Assembly: GCA_964370395.1 (NCBI GenBank)
Contig: CAYJIZ010000013.1
Location: forward strand, 1 to 64,000
From: JBGUVL01 sp964370395
GTDB lineage: Bacteria; Bacillota_I; Bacilli_A; Erysipelotrichales; Erysipelotrichaceae
Length of the DNA stretch: 64,000 nucleotides
Direction: 5' to 3'
Positions within the stretch are counted from its first letter, which is position 1. Every line of letters begins with the position of its first letter. This document shows positions 43,201 through 52,145 of the stretch, piece after piece. The translations under genes were made by a program, and so were the position numbers. The notes beneath the pieces were generated by a model. That model did not search any database, was not told the origin of the DNA, and worked only from the letters and a program-made list of their open reading frames with translations.

Positions 43201-43237
43201 CATATAAGTTACCTTTATCTAACTTATATGATATACT
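43201..43237 (+). promoter_or_regulatory. Palindromic promoter of the 23-aa peptide gene
   Basis: CATATAAGTTA at 43201-43211 and TAACTTATATG at 43220-43230 form a perfect 11-bp inverted repeat with an 8-base centre. It overlaps TTACCT at 43209-43214 and runs into an extended -10 TGATATACT (TATACT at 43232-43237), 17 bases downstream. No T-run follows, so it looks like an operator rather than a terminator. Confidence 0.6.
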
Positions 43238-43265
43238 ATGTATATAAAGAAAGGAAGTCACTTTT

Positions 43266-43337
43266 ATGTTAGAAAGAAAAGTAAAAGGAGTATTAGTACC
43301 AATGGCATTTCTACTCGTAAGTTTAGTATTATTTTAA
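43266..43337 (+). CDS. 23-aa hydrophobic peptide downstream of recR
   Basis: The reading frame MLERKVKGVLVPMAFLLVSL-VLF has a basic amphipathic start (residues 1-8) and a hydrophobic stretch long enough to insert in a membrane. AGGAAG lies eight bases before the ATG, and the 11-bp palindromic promoter is just upstream. The small size makes it invisible to usual gene callers. Chance cannot be excluded, but promoter, ribosome site and reading frame are all in register. It could be a small membrane stress protein or a type I-like toxin; no family is recognised. Confidence 0.45.
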   Translation: MLERKVKGVLVPMAFLLVSLVLF

Positions 43338-43353
43338 AAATAAAAAACATGTC

Positions 43354-43614
43354 TTACCATAGAGGTAAAACATGTACATATAGAATATAAGAATGAAGTA
43401 ATAAAGCGAAGAAGTGAACAACATAAAATTTCAACTTTTTTGTTTTATGATGAAAAACAAACATACCAAGTAATGAGAAATAAACTCCTCCTATTATAGA
43501 AAAGAAAAACAATGTATTTTCAGAGATGCGATATTTATGTAATATCGCTTTTCTTTTGTCAATTCCATACAAAAGAAAGGAAAAACAATTCACTACGAGA
43601 TAATAATAAATCAT
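43354..43614 (-). CDS. DUF1294 membrane protein
   Basis: The 86-aa protein has three hydrophobic segments and the DUF1294 signature: FLLYGIDKRKAI, RISENTLFFFSIIGG and FHHKTKKLKF. The family's role is unknown. The ATG at 43614 overlaps the TGA of the CYTH gene, implying translational coupling. The stop is buried in a terminator stem (ACATGT and TTACC/GGTAA arms around 43347-43375) with T6ATTTTT on the minus strand. Confidence 0.85.
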   Translation of the reverse strand: MIYYYLVVNCFSFLLYGIDKRKAILHKYRISENTLFFFSIIGGVYFSLLGMFVFHHKTKKLKFYVVHFFALLLHSYILYVHVLPLW

Positions 43615-44153
43615 CGATTTAGTGCTCTTGCGATTTTCGCTTTGCAATTCTTTTCATAATGTAAACCGACCTTATCTAAAATTGCATTAAAGCGAGTTCT
43701 ACCATCATGGTCTTTTTTGTATTCGTACTCAATTTCATAATCGACGATACCATTGTATTTATTGATATCAAAACATAGTTCTGCATACTCATCCACTACC
43801 ATTGCGCGATGTGTTTGCAAAGATGCAGTTTGTACTAACTCTCCATCAATCGCATGATCTTTTAATAATTGTTGGATGTTCTCTGTTTGTAGTGCAGCCA
43901 AAGAGTTAGAGTCAACTTCACATTCGTACTCCATTAACTTTCCATCTTCATGCAATTTCAAAGTGAAGATATGTTTGCCATTACTACTGCGAATACGCAT
44001 CGCTCCATAGATCTGTTGAATGTGATGTTCACTAGTATCATAGTAAACATTTGTTTGTTCTACATAATGAAGTGGTTCATAATATTGCGCTAGTTTATCA
44101 AACTGTTCTTTCGTAAGTAAAATTTTGTATTCCTTTTCAACTTTCTTATCCAT
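43611..44153 (-). CDS. CYTH-domain protein
   Basis: The 180-aa protein begins MDKKVEKEYKILL, containing the E-x-E-x-K signature of CYTH tunnel enzymes. Further charged strand residues are present (YYDTSEHHIQQIYGAMRIRSS, FTLKLHEDG, YECEVD, VDYEIEYEY). CYTH proteins bind triphosphates: inorganic triphosphatase or adenylate-cyclase-like activity. Its neighbours on the genome are NAD kinase (divergent) and DUF1294. In many Firmicutes a CYTH gene lies near nadK and relA-like genes. Confidence 0.88.
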   Translation of the reverse strand: MDKKVEKEYKILLTKEQFDKLAQYYEPLHYVEQTNVYYDTSEHHIQQIYGAMRIRSSNGKHIFTLKLHEDGKLMEYECEVDSNSLAALQTENIQQLLKDHAIDGELVQTASLQTHRAMVVDEYAELCFDINKYNGIVDYEIEYEYKKDHDGRTRFNAILDKVGLHYEKNCKAKIARALNR

Positions 44154-44208
44154 TTTAATCACCTAATTGTTATGATACAATAGAATCAGATGAAAAGGAA
44201 GTGTTCGT

Positions 44209-44994
44209 ATGAATAGATTTGCAATCGTTGCGAAAAAAGACGAGAAATCAATTAGTGCTGAAAACAGAATAAAAGAGGCGTTAATCAACAATGGATTTGT
44301 TTACGACAAAGAAAATCCACAACTTGTATTAAGTGTGGGTGGCGATGGAACTCTGCTTTATGCAGTGCATAGCTATTTAGAAAAATTAGATTCGATTTTA
44401 TTTGTTGCGATTCATACAGGAACACTTGGTTTCTTTACGGATTACTCAGAAGATATGATCGATGAATGCATTCACGATATTACACACAAAGAAGTGTATG
44501 AAATTTTTACTTCTCCATTATTAAAAGGGGAGATAGTGAAAGAAAACGACACGCAAACAATTTATGCATTAAATGAAATGCGATTGGAAAATGTATGCCA
44601 AACACAAGTAGTTGATATTTATATCGACAATGAATTTTTTGAAACGGTGAAGGGGAATGGAATGTGTTTGAGTACCCAAGCTGGAGCGACAGCATACAAT
44701 CGCGCATTAAAAGGTGCAGTGGTGGATAATGGATTATCGATCATGCAGCTTGTTGAAATAGCAGGGATACATGACAGCAAACATTCATCATTGGGTGTTC
44801 CATATATTATGAAGAGTGATCGTGAAGTTAGTTTTATCGTTCATGAAAGTAATACGACTTATTTATGTTATGATCACTGTAACCAACTATTAGAGAACGT
44901 GAAAAAAATCAATTGTAAAATTAGCGAAAAAGAAGTTCGCTTCGCAAGGTTTCGCGAATACAGTTATTTGAAACGATTACGTAACTTATATTAA
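44209..44994 (+). CDS. nadK: NAD kinase
   Basis: The 261-aa protein has the GGDGT motif (LSVGGDGTLLYAVH) with catalytic Asp, NE motif (ALNEMRLEN) and the C-terminal STQAGATAYNRALKGAVVD, an unusual version of the TGSTAYNxSxGGPI block. It makes NADP from NAD. It is divergent from the CYTH gene and ends at a bidirectional terminator. Confidence 0.92.
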   Translation: MNRFAIVAKKDEKSISAENRIKEALINNGFVYDKENPQLVLSVGGDGTLLYAVHSYLEKLDSILFVAIHTGTLGFFTDYSEDMIDECIHDITHKEVYEIFTSPLLKGEIVKENDTQTIYALNEMRLENVCQTQVVDIYIDNEFFETVKGNGMCLSTQAGATAYNRALKGAVVDNGLSIMQLVEIAGIHDSKHSSLGVPYIMKSDREVSFIVHESNTTYLCYDHCNQLLENVKKINCKISEKEVRFARFREYSYLKRLRNLY

Positions 44995-45024
44995 AAAAAA
45001 TTAGGATGATTCCTAATTTTTTAT
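44995..45024. terminator. Bidirectional terminator
   Basis: AAAATTAGGA and TCCTAATTTT with loop TGAT lie between nadK and the convergent HxlR gene. Confidence 0.8.
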
Positions 45025-45446
45025 TTGTGAACATACAATTGTTCGCTATCGACTATTTTGCCACACTTTCTACACACGTATGCGATTTCTACTTTTCCAT
45101 CACAATCTTCGTGCGCGAGATGTTTGCATGCACTATCGACATGTTTTTCACCCCAAAGGATAAGAGCATAAAAGACATCTTGTAAGTCTTCACTCATTTT
45201 TGTAAGGTGGTATTCATAACGAGGAGGATGAGAGCTATACAGGGAAGTGGTTAATAAACCATCTTCACACAAACTCTTCAAACGGTTGGACAATAAGTTA
45301 CTAGGGATAGTAAGCAAATGTTGTTGAAGTTGTTTGTATGTCGTATGCCCTTCTTTTACTCCATGTAAAATTAACAGTGTCCAACGATCTCCGATGACAT
45401 TAAGTGACTTTGCGATATTGCAATCTAAATCATATTGTTTTTTCAT
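45021..45446 (-). CDS. HxlR-family regulator with C-terminal zinc-ribbon-like tail
   Basis: The 141-aa winged-helix protein matches HxlR (CNIAKSLNVIGDRWTLLILHGVKEGHTTYKQLQ, LLSNRLKSLCEDGLL, YEYHLT). It carries an extra tail with Cys residues (CKHLAHEDC, VCRKCGKIV) that may bind zinc or sense oxidants. N-terminal Cys9 is the usual redox-sensitive position in HypR/YodB-type members. It lies eight bases downstream of the RclA-like gene on the same strand, suggesting it controls that oxidoreductase. Confidence 0.87.
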   Translation of the reverse strand: MKKQYDLDCNIAKSLNVIGDRWTLLILHGVKEGHTTYKQLQQHLLTIPSNLLSNRLKSLCEDGLLTTSLYSSHPPRYEYHLTKMSEDLQDVFYALILWGEKHVDSACKHLAHEDCDGKVEIAYVCRKCGKIVDSEQLYVHK

Positions 45447-45454
45447 AAGATTAC

Positions 45455-46777
45455 CTAGATAAGAGAAAATAAGTCGTTTAACGATTCGCTTAAAGAAGGG
45501 TGGGTGAAGATATGATTTTTAATCACTTGATAAGGTAAGTTTTGGTTCATAGCAAGTTGAATAAAATTAATTATTTCTTCCGAGTTTTGCATTACTAATG
45601 CAGCTCCTAAAATCGCATCTGTTTTCGCATCCACAATCACTTTTAAAATGCCGCGTTTGTTTTCATTAATGTTGGCACGAGGAATAGCAGCAGCAGGCAT
45701 CGTAGCGACTTTGATTTCGTATCCTTGAGCCAATGCTTCTTTTTGTGTTAATCCAACGCGTGAATACGTTGGGTTCATAAAGACAGAGAAAGCAATGTGT
45801 CCGCGATTTGCAGTAGTTCTAAGTTGTTCGCCATATAAGTAATCGTATACGATACGAGAATCATCTAATGAAATATAGGTAAACTGTAATCCACCTTTCA
45901 CATCACCTAAAGCAAATACATGAGGAGCACTTGTCTTTAAATACTTATCAACAAGAATAGTACCTCTTTCGTCAACTTGAATACTTGTGTTTTCTAACCC
46001 TAAGTTTTCTGTGTTTGCTTTGCGTCCAATCGCAACTAATACGGCGTCGAATACTTCTGTGTGCACCTTATCCTCTTTCGCAAAAACAACACTAATTTCA
46101 TCTTTGTCTTGTGTAAATTTTTGTACTTTTGCTGAAGTATGAAAAGAAACTCCATCTTCTTTAAGTGTGTTAATTATTTCCAAGGAAATATCATCGTCAT
46201 CTTTCGCAAGCAAGCGATCGTTTGCTTCAAACACGCTAACTTCGCTACCGTATTGGGAATACATACTAGCAAACTCCAATCCGATATACCCACCACCGAT
46301 AATAGCCAAACGTTTTGGCAATACATCTAAATCCATTAATGAAGTACTTGTATAAACAAGTGGTAAGTCAATGCCTTCAATAGATGGAATAATTGTAGTG
46401 GAACCAGTATTAATAAAAATAGTGTCAGCTTCAATGGTTTCTTTTCCATCAATCGCAATATGGTGATCATCCACAAATTTTGCACTTCCATTGATAATCG
46501 TAACATTATCTAAATTGTTTAATTTATTAAAATTGTTTTCACGTAGTTTACTAATTAAGACTTCTTTTTGTTGCACTGCTTCCTTGTAAGAACGTTTGCT
46601 GGATTGCATAATCAAAGACTTGGTTGGGATACAGCCAACATTAATACAAGTTCCTCCATACATTTTTTCGTCCTTCTCAATCAAAGCAACTTTTTTGTTT
46701 TGTTTGGTAGCCAATTGGAAAGCCAATGTTTTTCCTGCTTTACCAAATCCGATAATAATTGCATCATAGTGTTTCAT
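45455..46777 (-). CDS. RclA/MerA-like pyridine nucleotide-disulfide oxidoreductase
   Basis: The 440-aa flavoprotein has the FAD site DAIIIGFGKAGKT, the redox-active pair in GGTCINVGCIPTK (Cys44/Cys49), the NAD(P) site AIIGGGYIGLEFAS and the C-terminal HIFTHPSLSESLNDLFS. No N-terminal heavy-metal domain or C-terminal Cys pair is present, so true mercuric reductase is unlikely. Closest logic is RclA/Har, which reduces hypothiocyanous acid or handles reactive chlorine and copper stress. The ATG at 46777 follows CTAAGGAGGTG. A HxlR regulator follows in the same operon. Confidence 0.87.
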   Translation of the reverse strand: MKHYDAIIIGFGKAGKTLAFQLATKQNKKVALIEKDEKMYGGTCINVGCIPTKSLIMQSSKRSYKEAVQQKEVLISKLRENNFNKLNNLDNVTIINGSAKFVDDHHIAIDGKETIEADTIFINTGSTTIIPSIEGIDLPLVYTSTSLMDLDVLPKRLAIIGGGYIGLEFASMYSQYGSEVSVFEANDRLLAKDDDDISLEIINTLKEDGVSFHTSAKVQKFTQDKDEISVVFAKEDKVHTEVFDAVLVAIGRKANTENLGLENTSIQVDERGTILVDKYLKTSAPHVFALGDVKGGLQFTYISLDDSRIVYDYLYGEQLRTTANRGHIAFSVFMNPTYSRVGLTQKEALAQGYEIKVATMPAAAIPRANINENKRGILKVIVDAKTDAILGAALVMQNSEEIINFIQLAMNQNLPYQVIKNHIFTHPSLSESLNDLFSLI

Positions 46778-46842
46778 ACAAAACACCTCCTTAGTGTAAC
46801 TACACAATACTATAGTAACTTTAAAAAATCAAGTTACTTGCA

Positions 46843-46873
46843 TTAAAAAAAGACACTTACTTGAAAGTGTCTT
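46843..46873 (-). terminator. Terminator of the rodA transcript
   Basis: AAGACACTT at 46850-46858 and AAGTGTCTT at 46865-46873 are followed on the minus strand by T7. Confidence 0.8.
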
Positions 46874-48086
46874 AGTCGTATACGTAATCGGATAATTTTT
46901 TTGCTTTTGCACTGGCGTTCATAATGATACCAAATGCTAGCATATAAGATAATATGGAACTTCCTCCTGCAGAAATAAGCGGGAGGGTAATCCCGGTAAT
47001 TGGCAAGAGGCCAACAACCATTCCGATATTTTGAATTTGTTGGAAGATCAACATTCCTAGAAAACCGGTTACGATTAGTTTTTCTACGTTGTTTTTTGAA
47101 CGTACAGCAATGATTCCTAAACGGATATCCAATGCAGCACACAATCCAATCACAACCAAACAACCAACATAACCAAAGCCCAAACCGATGACAGCAAAGA
47201 TGAAGTCAGTTTGTGGTTCAGGAATGGTAATCGCAGTACTTTGAATTCCATGTCCAAACCATCCAGAACTACCGATGGCTAATAATGACTTGTAAAGTTG
47301 GTGACCTGCACCATTTGGATATTTCTCAACATCCAACCAACCATAAATACGATCCATCTTATAACTGCTACCAAACAAAGAGGTAAACAAAGATTGGTTC
47401 GTATAATAAATAAATAAGAAGATAGCCACTGCAACAAAAGCAAGGATAGAACCATACAATAGCCATTCTTTGCGTATTCCGCTACATGCTAACATCAGTA
47501 ATAAACTAAATGCGATAATAATACAAATACCTGTATCTGGTTGAAAGTAAATTAACGCCATCGGTGGTACTGCCCACTTCGCAACTTTGATAAACAACTG
47601 AATATCACTCTCAAAGGAATCGTCTGTTTTATCTTGGTTGTGATCTTTAATCACTTGTGCACAAATAACAATTAAGATTACTTTCATAAACTCACTTGGC
47701 TGAAAGCTTCCTAATAAGGGGAAGTCATACCAAGAGGTCGCTCCATTCACATACGATGCCAAAGGAAGGTCATTTCCTGTAAAGCGTCGTAGCAACATGG
47801 ACAAAAACAAATAGATCAGCATCACTAAGATAATCTTATAACCGAGCACGGCAAAGTCATAAATATTATCATTTCCTATATAAATAATAATTAAGATTAA
47901 GATAAACCCAATCAAATAAAACTGAATTTGTTTCATTAATAAGCTAGGTCCATTCAAATAAATAGGAATTTGAGGGAATGCCGAATAAATTGCGATAATA
48001 CTTGAAATAAAAATTAATACTAATATCGCGGTAAGGACAAAGTCAAACTTCTTAGGCTGTTTTACTCTAGACAAGGAATGTTTCAT
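46872..48086 (-). CDS. rodA: FtsW/RodA/SpoVE-family SEDS glycosyltransferase
   Basis: The 404-aa polytopic protein (about ten transmembrane helices) has the SEDS signatures GATSWYDFPLLGSFQPSEFMKV, QPDTGICIIIAF, GWFGHGIQ, PEPQTDFIFAVIGLGFGYVG and ITLPLISAGGSSIL. RodA polymerises glycan strands during elongation with a class B PBP. SEDS subtype is inferred: no divisome genes are adjacent, so RodA is more likely than FtsW. It is coupled (ATGA overlap) to a GNAT gene upstream. Confidence 0.88.
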   Translation of the reverse strand: MKHSLSRVKQPKKFDFVLTAILVLIFISSIIAIYSAFPQIPIYLNGPSLLMKQIQFYLIGFILILIIIYIGNDNIYDFAVLGYKIILVMLIYLFLSMLLRRFTGNDLPLASYVNGATSWYDFPLLGSFQPSEFMKVILIVICAQVIKDHNQDKTDDSFESDIQLFIKVAKWAVPPMALIYFQPDTGICIIIAFSLLLMLACSGIRKEWLLYGSILAFVAVAIFLFIYYTNQSLFTSLFGSSYKMDRIYGWLDVEKYPNGAGHQLYKSLLAIGSSGWFGHGIQSTAITIPEPQTDFIFAVIGLGFGYVGCLVVIGLCAALDIRLGIIAVRSKNNVEKLIVTGFLGMLIFQQIQNIGMVVGLLPITGITLPLISAGGSSILSYMLAFGIIMNASAKAKKLSDYVYD

Positions 48087-48505
48087 ATAACCAGCTCCAT
48101 CATCTTATGCTCGATATTCGCTTCTACAAACATTTCCCCAACGCTATGAAATCCTAAGCTTTCATAAAAAGGAATGGCGTGCAGTTGTGCACCTAACTCC
48201 AATGTCGTTACTTGATTTTGTTTTGCTAAATCAATAATGTATTGAATTAATTTGCTTCCATATTGTTGTTTGCGATATTCTTTACTCACTGCAATTCTAC
48301 CTAGATGCCAAACACCATCGTGATGAATCACACGACATGTGGCAATAATAGCATCTTCTTCTTTCACAATATAATGATCACAGGTTTTGTCTTCCTCATC
48401 TACTTCAATTAAGGGGTCGACATTTTGTTCTGCCATAAAAACCTTTACTCGTATTTGCATTAAAGAAAAGAATTCGTATTGTGTTGTTGCTTTCTTGATT
48501 TCCAT
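48083..48505 (-). CDS. GNAT-family N-acetyltransferase (ElaA-like)
   Basis: The 140-aa protein has the acetyl-CoA loop (LGRIAVSKEYRKQQYGSKLIQYII) and the C-terminal AIPFYESLGFHSVGEMFVEANIEHKMM block. The N-terminal FFSLMQIRVKVFMAEQNVDPLIEVDEEDKTCDHYIV is typical of ElaA/YjcF-type acetyltransferases. Substrate unknown. It is the first gene of the transcript with rodA. Confidence 0.88.
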   Translation of the reverse strand: MEIKKATTQYEFFSLMQIRVKVFMAEQNVDPLIEVDEEDKTCDHYIVKEEDAIIATCRVIHHDGVWHLGRIAVSKEYRKQQYGSKLIQYIIDLAKQNQVTTLELGAQLHAIPFYESLGFHSVGEMFVEANIEHKMMELVI

Positions 48506-48567
48506 TTTTCTTTCCTTTCATTGTTGTCATAACATATATATGGTATCATAATACACGAGGTGATTCT

Positions 48568-50106
48568 ATGTCTAAATGGCATTCTTTACTGGAATATTTA
48601 CAGTTTCCTCTTAAGTTATTATTTTTTGCAACACTAATGGTTGGGGTAGGTGCAACAATAGCCAATCCTAATTTGCATTTAATAAACGAGATGGAGCCAA
48701 ACGTGTTGTACTATATAAGTAATGTTTTAACCTTCTTTGGGGGAACATTAATTTCGCTTTTTCCTTTTATCGTATTTGTAAAAGTATTAAGTAAGCGATT
48801 TGTGGATACACCACCTATTTTAATTGGAATATTTTCAGTTGTTTTAATGATAACAATTGTTATGGTGCTTTCAAAAACGGATTTTCCTGTGTATTTTTAT
48901 AGTAATGTATTTACATCATCCTATGAATACAATGAAGTGGCAACCACTTCAATAATAATGAAAAGTCCTTATAATATGGGTATTATTCCTTTGGTTATCG
49001 CATATTACATAACATCGTTTTCCTATCGTCGAAGCCGCCATCATGTACGTCATGGTATTTTCTACTTTATTGATCACGATAGTTGGGCGATTTTAATTAG
49101 TATGGTTTTAAGTATTATCGCAGCACTTGCTTTGTCGTTTGCTTGGCCAGTTGTCATTACACTGCTTCAACAATTTATCGATTATGTCGCAAGTGATATT
49201 TTAAGTCCTTTGAGTATGTTCTTTTATGGGATAGTGGAACGTTTAAGTTCTTTGTTTAATTTATCTTCTATCTTCCATAGAGTATTCTGGTTAAGTGAAG
49301 CTGGAGGAAGTTGGATTGATAGCAGTGGAGTAACGTATGCTGGAGATGCTTCCATCTGGATGGCAACCAAAGATTTAAGCAATGTAAGTGTCAACGCTGG
49401 CCAGTTTGTTAGTGCCTATTACATTATTAATTTATTTTTGATTCCTGCTTTCTTAATCGGATATTATCGTTTAATGGGAAAAAAAGAAAACAAGCGTAAG
49501 TATTTATTCTTTATTATCTTTGCTTGTTTGGTAAGCATTATTTGTGGGAATCCATTACCGATGGAATTATGTATGTTAGTCCTATCGCCATTATTGTATG
49601 CAATCTATTTATTAATAGTCGGCTTTAGTTTTGCATTAATGTCCAGTTTAGAAGTATTTATCGGATTTAGTTATGAAGGTAATTTATTAAGTGCATTACC
49701 AGGGAACGCAGTTGATTTGATTAACTATGTGCAAAACCCTAATTTCTACCAACCGATTATCGTATTATTGATTGCTGGGTTAGTGATTGCGATTATCTTT
49801 TATTTGGCAACGATCTTCTATTTCAAAAAACTTGCAATCGGTTTGTTGTCGATGCACAGTGCAGAAAGCGTAGCGCATATGGTGGTAGAAGCCGTTGGGG
49901 GATTATCCAATATTCAAGATATGGATGCCACACCAGATAAAATTATTGCTAGCTTCAAAAGTAGAGACATTGTCGATTTGGATCGATTAAAAGAATTAGG
50001 AGCTTATCTTATCTTAGAGAGTCGAGATGGGTATTACATTCGACTAGGAAATATATCAATTATGGTTTGTGACCATATAAATGCTTTAAGAAAGCAACAA
50101 AATTAG
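48568..50106 (+). CDS. Degenerate PTS EIIC-EIIB-like membrane protein
   Basis: The 512-aa protein has the hydrophobic pattern of a glucose-family PTS permease (EIIC) over about 1-430. A C-terminal domain at about 435-510 aligns with EIIB (VVEAVGGLSNIQDMDATPDK, LDRLKELGAYLIL). Two landmarks are changed. The conserved GITEP motif region of EIIC reads GNPLPME at 327-333. The EIIB position that carries the phospho-cysteine reads D-A-T-P at 453-456, with no Cys. No EIIA, HPr or sugar-catabolic gene is nearby. It is unlikely to do PTS phosphotransfer and may be a sensor, scaffold or facilitator. It has its own terminator and precedes the phosphate regulon. Confidence 0.75.
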   Translation: MSKWHSLLEYLQFPLKLLFFATLMVGVGATIANPNLHLINEMEPNVLYYISNVLTFFGGTLISLFPFIVFVKVLSKRFVDTPPILIGIFSVVLMITIVMVLSKTDFPVYFYSNVFTSSYEYNEVATTSIIMKSPYNMGIIPLVIAYYITSFSYRRSRHHVRHGIFYFIDHDSWAILISMVLSIIAALALSFAWPVVITLLQQFIDYVASDILSPLSMFFYGIVERLSSLFNLSSIFHRVFWLSEAGGSWIDSSGVTYAGDASIWMATKDLSNVSVNAGQFVSAYYIINLFLIPAFLIGYYRLMGKKENKRKYLFFIIFACLVSIICGNPLPMELCMLVLSPLLYAIYLLIVGFSFALMSSLEVFIGFSYEGNLLSALPGNAVDLINYVQNPNFYQPIIVLLIAGLVIAIIFYLATIFYFKKLAIGLLSMHSAESVAHMVVEAVGGLSNIQDMDATPDKIIASFKSRDIVDLDRLKELGAYLILESRDGYYIRLGNISIMVCDHINALRKQQN

Positions 50107-50135
50107 ACAAGTCTTAACACAAGACTTGTCTTTTT
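50106..50135 (+). terminator. Terminator of the EIIC-like gene
   Basis: GACAAGTCTT at 50106-50115 and AAGACTTGTC at 50121-50130 with loop AACAC are followed by T5. Confidence 0.85.
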
Positions 50136-50209
50136 AACGCATAATTTACAAATTTACTTTATTTTTATGGAAAAATAACGCTATAATTAAGAAAGAAAAG
50201 GGTGATTCT

Positions 50210-50890
50210 ATGGTTAGAGTATTAATTATTGAAGATGAAGATAACATCAGAAAAATTATCGCATATGATTTAAGCAAAGCAGGTTTCGAAGTAAGTGAAG
50301 CATGTGATGGAAAACAAGGATTGGAGTTGGCATTAAACAATGGCAACGATTATTACGATCTTATTTTAATTGACTGGATGCTTCCAGAAATTTGTGGGAT
50401 TGATTTAATTAAGAAATTTCGCGCTGCCAAAGTGGAAGCGATTTTATTTATGCTAACAGCAAAAGATGGCGAAGAAGATATTGTTGAAGCATTTGAAGCA
50501 GGTGCAGATGATTATATGTCAAAACCATTCTCACCTAGAGAATTATTAGCACGTATTAATGCGCATCTAAAACGTATTAAAAAGGAAACACAAAGCAAAG
50601 CGTTTTTGGATATCGTTATGGATGAGAAAAAACGCAGTGTTAAAATTGCAGATAGCAAAGTGGAACTAACAAAGAAAGAGTACGATTTACTAGAGTACTT
50701 TATTTTAAACAATAACATTGTCTTATCAAGAGATAAAATCTTAAATGATTTATGGGGTTTTGACTACGATGGCGATACACGTATTGTGGATGTGCATACC
50801 TTTAAATTAAGAAGTAAGTTAAAACATAGCAAGGCGCAGATTAATTCTAGTCGTGGAGTAGGATATATCCTGGAGGCGAGAGATGAATAA
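50210..50890 (+). CDS. phoP: OmpR-family response regulator, PhoP/PhoB-like
   Basis: The 226-aa regulator has a receiver domain (IEDEDNIRKIIAYDL, phospho-acceptor Asp in LILIDWMLPE, MLTAKD, SKPFSPREL) and an OmpR winged helix (KKEYDLLEYFILNNN...GFDYDGDTRIVDVHTFKLRSKL). Overlap of eight bases with the PhoR-like kinase and position before pstSCAB-phoU point to phosphate control. An extended TATAAT-type -10 lies just upstream. Confidence 0.88.
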   Translation: MVRVLIIEDEDNIRKIIAYDLSKAGFEVSEACDGKQGLELALNNGNDYYDLILIDWMLPEICGIDLIKKFRAAKVEAILFMLTAKDGEEDIVEAFEAGADDYMSKPFSPRELLARINAHLKRIKKETQSKAFLDIVMDEKKRSVKIADSKVELTKKEYDLLEYFILNNNIVLSRDKILNDLWGFDYDGDTRIVDVHTFKLRSKLKHSKAQINSSRGVGYILEARDE

Positions 50891-52115
50891 AGACACTTGG
50901 ATAACATTAAGTGCAATGCTTCTTTTTTCCTATATTGCGATAGGGTTCTTTGATGTCAGTGCTTACTTAGTTATCTTTGTCTTAGTATGTTATTTTGCTT
51001 ATGACTTACTACAAGGAAAGCAAAAAATTGAAATACGCAATCGTTTAGAAAACAAAGAGTTATTAAACGAAATCAAAACAACAACAAGCGATGCGTATTT
51101 AAAACACAAACAATTACTTACGATGATTTCAAATATTCCGTTTCCTTTATTATTATTGGATGTGAATGGGAAAGTCGTATTATACAATCGTTATTTTGAA
51201 CGTTTTCGTTATAGTAAAAAAGAAGATGAAATGGATTATATTAGTAATGACTACAAACACGAAGTAAGTGAATTTTTAAAAGATGCGTATATCTTTGAAA
51301 AAGAAATTGAAAAAACAGTGAGTGTAGATGACAAAACATACCAAGCGATTAGTGTGCCTGTCACAACCAAAGGACATTTCAGCGGATGTGTTATTTTATT
51401 TCAAGATATCACAATGGCAAACCAAAGAGAAAGTATGCAAAAGCAATTTATTGCGGATGCATCCCATGAATTAAAAACGCCAATTAGTGTTATTAAAGGA
51501 ATGATTGAAATTTTAAATCGTGAAGACTTTGATGATGATAAAACAAGAGATGAATTCTTAAAGCAAATCGACAAAGAGACAAACCGTTTGGAAATCATCG
51601 TAAAAGACTTGTTGCAGTTATCAAGATTATCAAAAGATAGTTTAATATTAAAGAAAGAGAAAATGGACTTTACTTCCATTATTGAATATTCCAATAATTC
51701 CTTGTCGCGTTTGGCTTTGGAGAAGGGAATTACGATAACACTTGATTTTAAATCGCATACTCCAATTATGATTGATAAAGATTTATCGGTTACGTTGATG
51801 AATAACTTAATTAGTAATGCGATTAAATACAGTGACGAAGGAAACATCACCATCTCAACAAACGAAACAAGAAAAGAGTATGTTGTGAGCATAAGTGATG
51901 AAGGGGTAGGATTAAGCGAAGAAGATTGCGAGAAAGTCTTTGAGCGTTTCTATCGTGTGGATAAAGCCAGATCAAGAGACAGTGGTGGTAGTGGATTAGG
52001 ACTGTCCATTGTTAAGTCAATTGTAGATGCACACGAAGGACATATTATCGTTGCAAGTAAATTAGGAAAAGGGACAACCTTTACAATCTATTTCAAAAAG
52101 GAAGATGCAAGCTAG
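50883..52115 (+). CDS. phoR: Sensor histidine kinase, PhoR-like
   Basis: The 410-aa kinase has two N-terminal hydrophobic segments with almost no extracytoplasmic loop (about 5-45). A PAS domain follows (about 75-175), then the H-box (FIADASHELKTPISVIKGMIEIL) and HATPase (NLISNAIKYSDEG, SDEGVGLSEED, GGSGLGLSIVKSIV). Lack of an external sensor suits PhoR-type kinases that read phosphate through the Pst transporter and PhoU. It ends at a terminator before pstS. Confidence 0.88.
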   Translation: MNKDTWITLSAMLLFSYIAIGFFDVSAYLVIFVLVCYFAYDLLQGKQKIEIRNRLENKELLNEIKTTTSDAYLKHKQLLTMISNIPFPLLLLDVNGKVVLYNRYFERFRYSKKEDEMDYISNDYKHEVSEFLKDAYIFEKEIEKTVSVDDKTYQAISVPVTTKGHFSGCVILFQDITMANQRESMQKQFIADASHELKTPISVIKGMIEILNREDFDDDKTRDEFLKQIDKETNRLEIIVKDLLQLSRLSKDSLILKKEKMDFTSIIEYSNNSLSRLALEKGITITLDFKSHTPIMIDKDLSVTLMNNLISNAIKYSDEGNITISTNETRKEYVVSISDEGVGLSEEDCEKVFERFYRVDKARSRDSGGSGLGLSIVKSIVDAHEGHIIVASKLGKGTTFTIYFKKEDAS

Positions 52116-52130
52116 CTTGTATCTTTTTTT
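52101..52130 (+). terminator. Terminator after phoR
   Basis: The stem GATGCAAG / CTTGTATC around CTAG, with one G-T pair, is followed by T7. Confidence 0.75.
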
Positions 52131-52145
52131 ATTTGTTAAGACAAC

